From NCBI GenBank assembly GCA_938008575.1, contig CALLKB010000248.1, positions 1 through 20,465 of the forward strand: a stretch of DNA of 20,465 nt, given 5' to 3'. Shown in pieces: positions 16,188 through 20,465 of the stretch; within the stretch, counting starts at the first letter, position 1; every line of letters starts with the position of its first letter. The DNA comes from an uncultured Cytophagaceae bacterium. GTDB taxonomy: Bacteria; Bacteroidota; Bacteroidia; Cytophagales; Spirosomataceae. The position numbers and the translations under genes are program-made. The notes beneath the pieces were generated by a model. The model ran no database searches, was not told the origin of the DNA, and worked only from the letters and a program-made list of their open reading frames with translations.

Positions 16188-16289
16188 AGCCGTAAAATTA
16201 CCTATTAAATTAAAAATTAGCTGAAACAATCAGAAATTTTGCCGAATTTGTTTTCGCATTGGTTAATGCCCATGCAAAAATCTAAACCT

Positions 16290-18986
16290 ATGAAAAAACT
16301 ATTTGCTATCCTACTATTAGGAGCTAGCTTTCTTAGCTATGCTCAAAAATCAAATCAAGCGCTTCCTGAACATCCCCGGCCCGATTTAATGCGGACCCAA
16401 TGGTTGAATTTAAATGGATCTTGGGATTTTACGTTTGATTCTACGTTTACTATTCCTTCCAAATTCGCTTATAAAATTCAAGTTCCATTTCCATGGGGTT
16501 CTAAACTTTCTGGTGTGAAGGACGAAGCCGATGTGGCTTGGTATCACCGGACATTTCAAGTGCCGGCTACTTGGGGGGCAAAACGTGTATTCTTAAATAT
16601 CGGTGCATCAGATTGGCATACTTCGGTATATGTGAATGGTCAATTTGTGGGGGAACATAAGGGCGGATATACCCCGTTTGATTTCGATGTGACTACATTT
16701 ATGAAGCCAGGTCAAGCTCAGCGAGTGGATATTCGTGTCGATGATAAACGTCGGATGTTTACTTTATATGGAAAACAAGGCTATGGAAATGCGCGTGGAC
16801 TTTGGCAGACCGTTTATTTAGATGCACGTGGTTCAGATTACATCGATCATTATGCTGTTTATCCCGATATAGATAAGGGTTCGGTTCTTATCAAAGCTTA
16901 TTTGGGGAGTGAGGCCTCGAAAGATACGCGGGTGAGTCTCAAGCTTTCGAATGGACAATCAGCTGCTGCACTTGTGAAAAAGGGTTCGTCTGTTGCGGAA
17001 CTCTCATTACAATTGAATAAAGCACATTTATGGTCTTTGGAAGATCCTTATTTGTATGATTTGACGTTAGGATTAGGGTCGGATGAAGTGCATGGCTATT
17101 TTGGGATGCGGAAGATTTCGGTGACGCCACTTCCTAGATCAAAAATTCCCTACATCGCCTTGAATAATAAGCCCATTTATGTGCAATTAGCCCTGGATCA
17201 AAGTTATCATCCGGATGGATTTTATACTTTTCCTTCCGATGCATTTATGAAGGATGAGATCATTCGGAGTAAGCGAATTGGTTTGAATGGGATTCGTACA
17301 CACATCAAAGTGGATATTCCACGTAAATTGTATTGGGCTGACAAATTGGGATTATTGGTCATGTCGGATTTACCAAATTCTTGGGGAGAGCCAGATGCAG
17401 ATATGCAGCGGGAGTCGGAATATACCTTGCGAGAGATGTTGAAGCGTGATTTCAATCACCCAGCGATTTTTTCTTGGATAACCTTTAATGAGACCTGGGG
17501 TTTGTTTACGCATATTGATAAGAAGTCGGTTTATACACCTGAAACTCAAAAGTGGGTGGCATCGGTTTATCGTTTGGCCAAATCGTTGGATCCAACGCGT
17601 TTGGTAGAAGATAATTCAGTTTGCTGCGGCCGTGGGCATACGGAGACGGATATTCAGTCATGGCATGCGTATCAGGCGGGGTATGAGTGGGATAAATTGA
17701 TGGATGATCAGTCGAAAAATTTATTTCCAGGAAGCCAATGGAATTTTGAAAAAGGATATGTGCAAGGGGCCCAACCGATGATTAATTCGGAATTTGGGAA
17801 TGTTTGGGGATATCAAGGAAGCACGGGCGATGTAGATTATACGTTTGATTATCACAAGGCGATGAATTCATTTCGAAATCATCCGAAGATGGCGGGATGG
17901 TTGTACACGGAGCATCACGATGTGATTAATGAGTGGAATGGATATTATAAGTTTGACCGTACGGAGAAAGAAACGGGTTTAAGTGCTATTGTTCCTGGTA
18001 TGACCTTGAAGGATTTGCATGGACCTTATTATGTGTCTACTGGGCAAGAAATTACTTGGGCTGGGAAAGCGGGTCAAACGGTAAAAATACCTTTGCATTT
18101 GTCTTCCATGACCGATTTGTCGGGTGATTTACGCTTAAAAATTTCATTTGCTGGTATTACGGCATGGGGTGAAAAGCAAGCGCATTGGACCAAAGAATTG
18201 CCATTAAAATTTGCGCCTTGGGATGTGAAAGCCTTGGATTCTTTGGCTGTGGTTCTGCCCAAAGATAAGTCGGTGAATACCCTGACTTTTGTCTTAACGA
18301 ATGCGGCAGGTAAGGTGCTCCACCGTAACTTTGCGCATATCATCGTGGAAGAAGGAAATTTGAAACCATCGAATCCTAAATTGGAATTTGTTTCGGTTCC
18401 CGTAGAGCGCTTTAGCTCCGCGCAATTTCCAGAGAAGCAATGGTCAGGGGTTTTAGGGCATAAAGTGAATGGGGCAGGAGCAGGTTATTTTGAATATGAA
18501 TTTCCTATTTCAGGGGCTGATATAGCCGAGGTTCGTTTTATGGTGGAGGCGTCTGCCAAACCTATTTTAGGTAAAGATCGTTCAGATGCAGGGAAAATGG
18601 ATGGGGATTATATGCTTGGCAAAGGTACTTTTGATCCGGGCGTGAATCCGAATGCTTATCCGCAAACGGATGCTTATGCTTCTCCGGCAAATTTACGTAT
18701 TTCCGTTAATGGTGTAAATGCATTCGAAACAGTGCTGGCGGATGACCCTGCAGATCACCAAGGAATCTTATCATGGCATTATCAAGCACGAAATAATAAA
18801 TTGGATGAAGCGGGAACCTATGGCTATTTAGTGCAAGGCCTAATTCCTCCAGCTGCATGGCAGGCTGCTTTAAAAACAGGAAAATTGGTGCTTCGTTTTG
18901 AATCGACTCGGGGTGGCTTGGCGCTTTATGGGGATCAATCGGGGCGTTACGTAACAGATCCGAGTATCTTGATTCTGCGTAAGTAA
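16290..18986 (+). CDS. Secreted glycoside hydrolase family 2 enzyme
   Basis: An 898-residue enzyme with a signal peptide (MKKLFAILLLGASFLSYAQ). The order is that of family GH2: N-terminal sugar-binding beta-sandwich (about 30-180, opening with LNLNGSWDF), an immunoglobulin-like domain, then the TIM barrel. The acid/base is Glu401 in FNETWG, and the nucleophile is Glu501 in INSEFGNVWG. An extra region of about 270 residues follows the barrel and looks like beta-rich accessory domains. The family contains beta-galactosidases, beta-glucuronidases, beta-mannosidases and others; specificity is not evident. The ATG at 16290 is chosen for its signal peptide over in-frame ATGs from 16239. The nearby GH28 gene hints at pectin breakdown. 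Confidence 0.92.
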   Translation: MKKLFAILLLGASFLSYAQKSNQALPEHPRPDLMRTQWLNLNGSWDFTFDSTFTIPSKFAYKIQVPFPWGSKLSGVKDEADVAWYHRTFQVPATWGAKRVFLNIGASDWHTSVYVNGQFVGEHKGGYTPFDFDVTTFMKPGQAQRVDIRVDDKRRMFTLYGKQGYGNARGLWQTVYLDARGSDYIDHYAVYPDIDKGSVLIKAYLGSEASKDTRVSLKLSNGQSAAALVKKGSSVAELSLQLNKAHLWSLEDPYLYDLTLGLGSDEVHGYFGMRKISVTPLPRSKIPYIALNNKPIYVQLALDQSYHPDGFYTFPSDAFMKDEIIRSKRIGLNGIRTHIKVDIPRKLYWADKLGLLVMSDLPNSWGEPDADMQRESEYTLREMLKRDFNHPAIFSWITFNETWGLFTHIDKKSVYTPETQKWVASVYRLAKSLDPTRLVEDNSVCCGRGHTETDIQSWHAYQAGYEWDKLMDDQSKNLFPGSQWNFEKGYVQGAQPMINSEFGNVWGYQGSTGDVDYTFDYHKAMNSFRNHPKMAGWLYTEHHDVINEWNGYYKFDRTEKETGLSAIVPGMTLKDLHGPYYVSTGQEITWAGKAGQTVKIPLHLSSMTDLSGDLRLKISFAGITAWGEKQAHWTKELPLKFAPWDVKALDSLAVVLPKDKSVNTLTFVLTNAAGKVLHRNFAHIIVEEGNLKPSNPKLEFVSVPVERFSSAQFPEKQWSGVLGHKVNGAGAGYFEYEFPISGADIAEVRFMVEASAKPILGKDRSDAGKMDGDYMLGKGTFDPGVNPNAYPQTDAYASPANLRISVNGVNAFETVLADDPADHQGILSWHYQARNNKLDEAGTYGYLVQGLIPPAAWQAALKTGKLVLRFESTRGGLALYGDQSGRYVTDPSILILRK

Positions 18987-19017
18987 GATTATCAATTTCT
19001 TGAACTTTTTTCCCACT

Positions 19018-19050
19018 ACCTTTGCCAAACCTTGGAGGATTGGCAAAGGT
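19018..19050. terminator. Hairpin between the convergent GH2 and GH28 genes
   Basis: ACCTTTGCCAA (19018-19028) and TTGGCAAAGGT (19040-19050) form a perfect 11-bp stem with an 11-nt loop, midway between the two stop codons. There is no good T-run after it on either strand, so an intrinsic terminator role for both genes is plausible but not certain. Confidence 0.55.
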
Positions 19051-19062
19051 GAGGGAGAGGAT

Positions 19063-20465
19063 TTAATTTAACTTCCAGTTCTTCACGTGATACAATTCCG
19101 ATTTTTTCGTTCCTGTCTCCGTGAATTTAGCTTGATTAATCGTAATGTCTTTCGCTTCAATCACGCGATATCCTTGCATACTTTCGATATCCAAATTACT
19201 CAACTGAATATGGTGAATCGGCATTTCGGGTAAGCCGCGGATTAATAAACCTGTTTCAGCCCCTTTCGCTACCACATTATCGACAAAAATGTTTTTAAAC
19301 TGTGGTGTGCCCTCATTCACCGGCAATAATTCGATTTTGGGTGTTTCTCCGCCATTTCCAAACGTCGCCACCGGATCCTTGCCTTGGTAATACATGTCGT
19401 AGAGAATCGCCTCCCCAGCAATGTTTTTCATGGAAATATCACGGATGAATATGTTTTCCACGATTCCACCCCGACCGCGGGCTGTCTTAAATCGTAGACC
19501 CACATCCGTCCCTAGAAACTGGCAATTACGGACAAATAAGTCATGTACGCCGCCCGACATTTCACTTCCCACAACAACACCCCCATGTCCATGAAATACG
19601 ACACAGTTTTCAATTAAAATATGTGCACTGGGTCTTCCTCGTTTCCGACCTTCCGCATCTTTCCCAGATTTGATGCAAATTCCATCATCTCCCACATCGA
19701 AACGCGAATTGCGTACCGAAACAAATTCACAAGATTCGATATCAATGCCATCCCCATTTTGGGCAAACCATGGATTTTTTACCGTGATGTTTTCAACCGT
19801 TAAATGCTTGCAAAGTAAAGGATGAATATTCCATGCTGGGGAATTTTGAAAGGTAACGCCTTCCAATAAAACCTGTTCACATTCCCGTAAACTGATCATG
19901 TTCGGACGAACAAATTCCTTGATTTCTTCTGTATTCAACTCCGTAAATCCGGCAGCGACCACCCCTGGTTGGTCCAAGGTGGAAGCTTTCAATGCACCTG
20001 CCGATGGATACCATGTCTCTTTTTTCGGATCTAAAACGCCCCCTGAACGAACTAGTTTCTCCCATTCACCCGCAGTTAATTTTCCTTTTTTAACCGGACG
20101 CCAAGCTTCCCCAGCGCCATCAATGATGCCTTGTCCCGTAATGGCAATATTACGCGCACCCAAAGCTGAAATGGGCGATTGTGCACGAATGGCATCTACG
20201 CCTTCCCAATTCGTCCGAATCAAGGGGTAATCTTTCGGATTATTACTGAATTGCAAAACCGCACCTTGAGCCAAATGTAAATTCACATGGGACAAAATTC
20301 GCACGGGTCCGCTAATCCAAAATCCTGCCGGGATTAGTACCACGCCGCCACCTTGCTCATTCGCAACTTGAATGGCTTGTTGGATCGCACTTGTATTCAA
20401 AAGTCCAATAGAACTTTTAGCGCCATATTGTACGATATTAAACGTGTCTTTTTTAAATGCCGTAC
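19063..20465 (-). CDS. Glycoside hydrolase family 28 (polygalacturonase-like), 5' end missing
   Basis: A right-handed beta-helix enzyme of family GH28, which cleaves galacturonan or rhamnogalacturonan in pectin. The active-site groups are present: NGDGID (N-x-D equivalent), the Asp pair of GDDGICIKSG (codons at 19684-19689), the GHG motif in HGHGGVVVG (19582-19590) and RFK in GLRFKTARG. The frame stays open to the window edge, and the upstream residues FNIVQYGAKSSIG are the usual start of the mature fold, so the TTG at 20400 is not the start. The real start, presumably with a signal peptide, lies outside. At least 467 residues are visible. The gene converges on the GH2 gene with the stops 76 nt apart. 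Confidence 0.92.
   Translation of the reverse strand, partial: TAFKKDTFNIVQYGAKSSIGLLNTSAIQQAIQVANEQGGGVVLIPAGFWISGPVRILSHVNLHLAQGAVLQFSNNPKDYPLIRTNWEGVDAIRAQSPISALGARNIAITGQGIIDGAGEAWRPVKKGKLTAGEWEKLVRSGGVLDPKKETWYPSAGALKASTLDQPGVVAAGFTELNTEEIKEFVRPNMISLRECEQVLLEGVTFQNSPAWNIHPLLCKHLTVENITVKNPWFAQNGDGIDIESCEFVSVRNSRFDVGDDGICIKSGKDAEGRKRGRPSAHILIENCVVFHGHGGVVVGSEMSGGVHDLFVRNCQFLGTDVGLRFKTARGRGGIVENIFIRDISMKNIAGEAILYDMYYQGKDPVATFGNGGETPKIELLPVNEGTPQFKNIFVDNVVAKGAETGLLIRGLPEMPIHHIQLSNLDIESMQGYRVIEAKDITINQAKFTETGTKKSELYHVKNWKLN

Noticed and set aside
16188..16229. Upstream ATG of gpsA
   Set aside because: The added residues are not part of the enzyme family and occupy the A/T-rich divergent promoter region.
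16239..16289. Upstream starts of the GH2 gene
   Set aside because: They place 17 residues ahead of a clean signal peptide that begins at 16290.
20398..20400. TTG as the start codon of the GH28 gene
   Set aside because: The frame continues upstream to the window edge with residues typical of the GH28 N-terminus (FNIVQYGAK), so the gene is truncated by the window.

Overview
The window looks like the chromosome of a Bacteroidota bacterium, probably of the Cytophagia type. The evidence is a GldB-like gliding-motility lipoprotein, promoter elements of the TAnnTTTG type (best example in front of kup), A/T-rich leaders without clear Shine-Dalgarno sequences, a CrtZ-type carotene hydroxylase, and polysaccharide-degrading enzymes (GH2, GH28). 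I cannot name the genus.

Layout. (1) 1-586: the 3' end of a 23S rRNA gene, a 5S rRNA gene and a clear terminator, the tail of a ribosomal RNA operon on the + strand. (2) 587-1132: a non-coding gap between two converging operons, filled with degenerate 7-bp repeats of three kinds and one palindromic repeat. (3) 1133-7012: a tight minus-strand operon valS - gldB - ABC exporter - Fur-family regulator, with gaps of -1, 5 and 2 nt. (4) 7115-7555: a lone crtZ-like gene. (5) 7558-10442: the minus-strand sulfate assimilation cluster cysH-cysD-cysN, with an iron-sulfur-type APS reductase and no APS kinase. (6) 10553-12609: an AlbA_2 (Schlafen-type) protein coupled by an ATGA overlap to a lipoprotein that joins a cytochrome-c-like domain to a copper monooxygenase resembling peptidylglycine alpha-hydroxylating monooxygenase (PHM). 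(7) 12800-15170: kup and a HIT hydrolase, behind a good promoter and a perfect 20-bp palindrome. (8) 15162-16187: gpsA, tail-to-tail with the HIT gene. (9) 16290-20465: a secreted GH2 enzyme and a GH28 polygalacturonase-like enzyme in convergent orientation. The GH28 frame runs off the right edge.

Most genes are ordinary housekeeping or metabolism. The parts that deserve a second look are the heptamer arrays (in-register 7-bp period, stop codons spread over all frames on both strands), the cytochrome c-PHM fusion with all six expected copper ligands but no disulfide cysteines, its coupling to the AlbA_2 protein, and the palindrome at the predicted kup start site. I found no CRISPR array, insertion sequence, phage gene, tRNA or obvious defence system.
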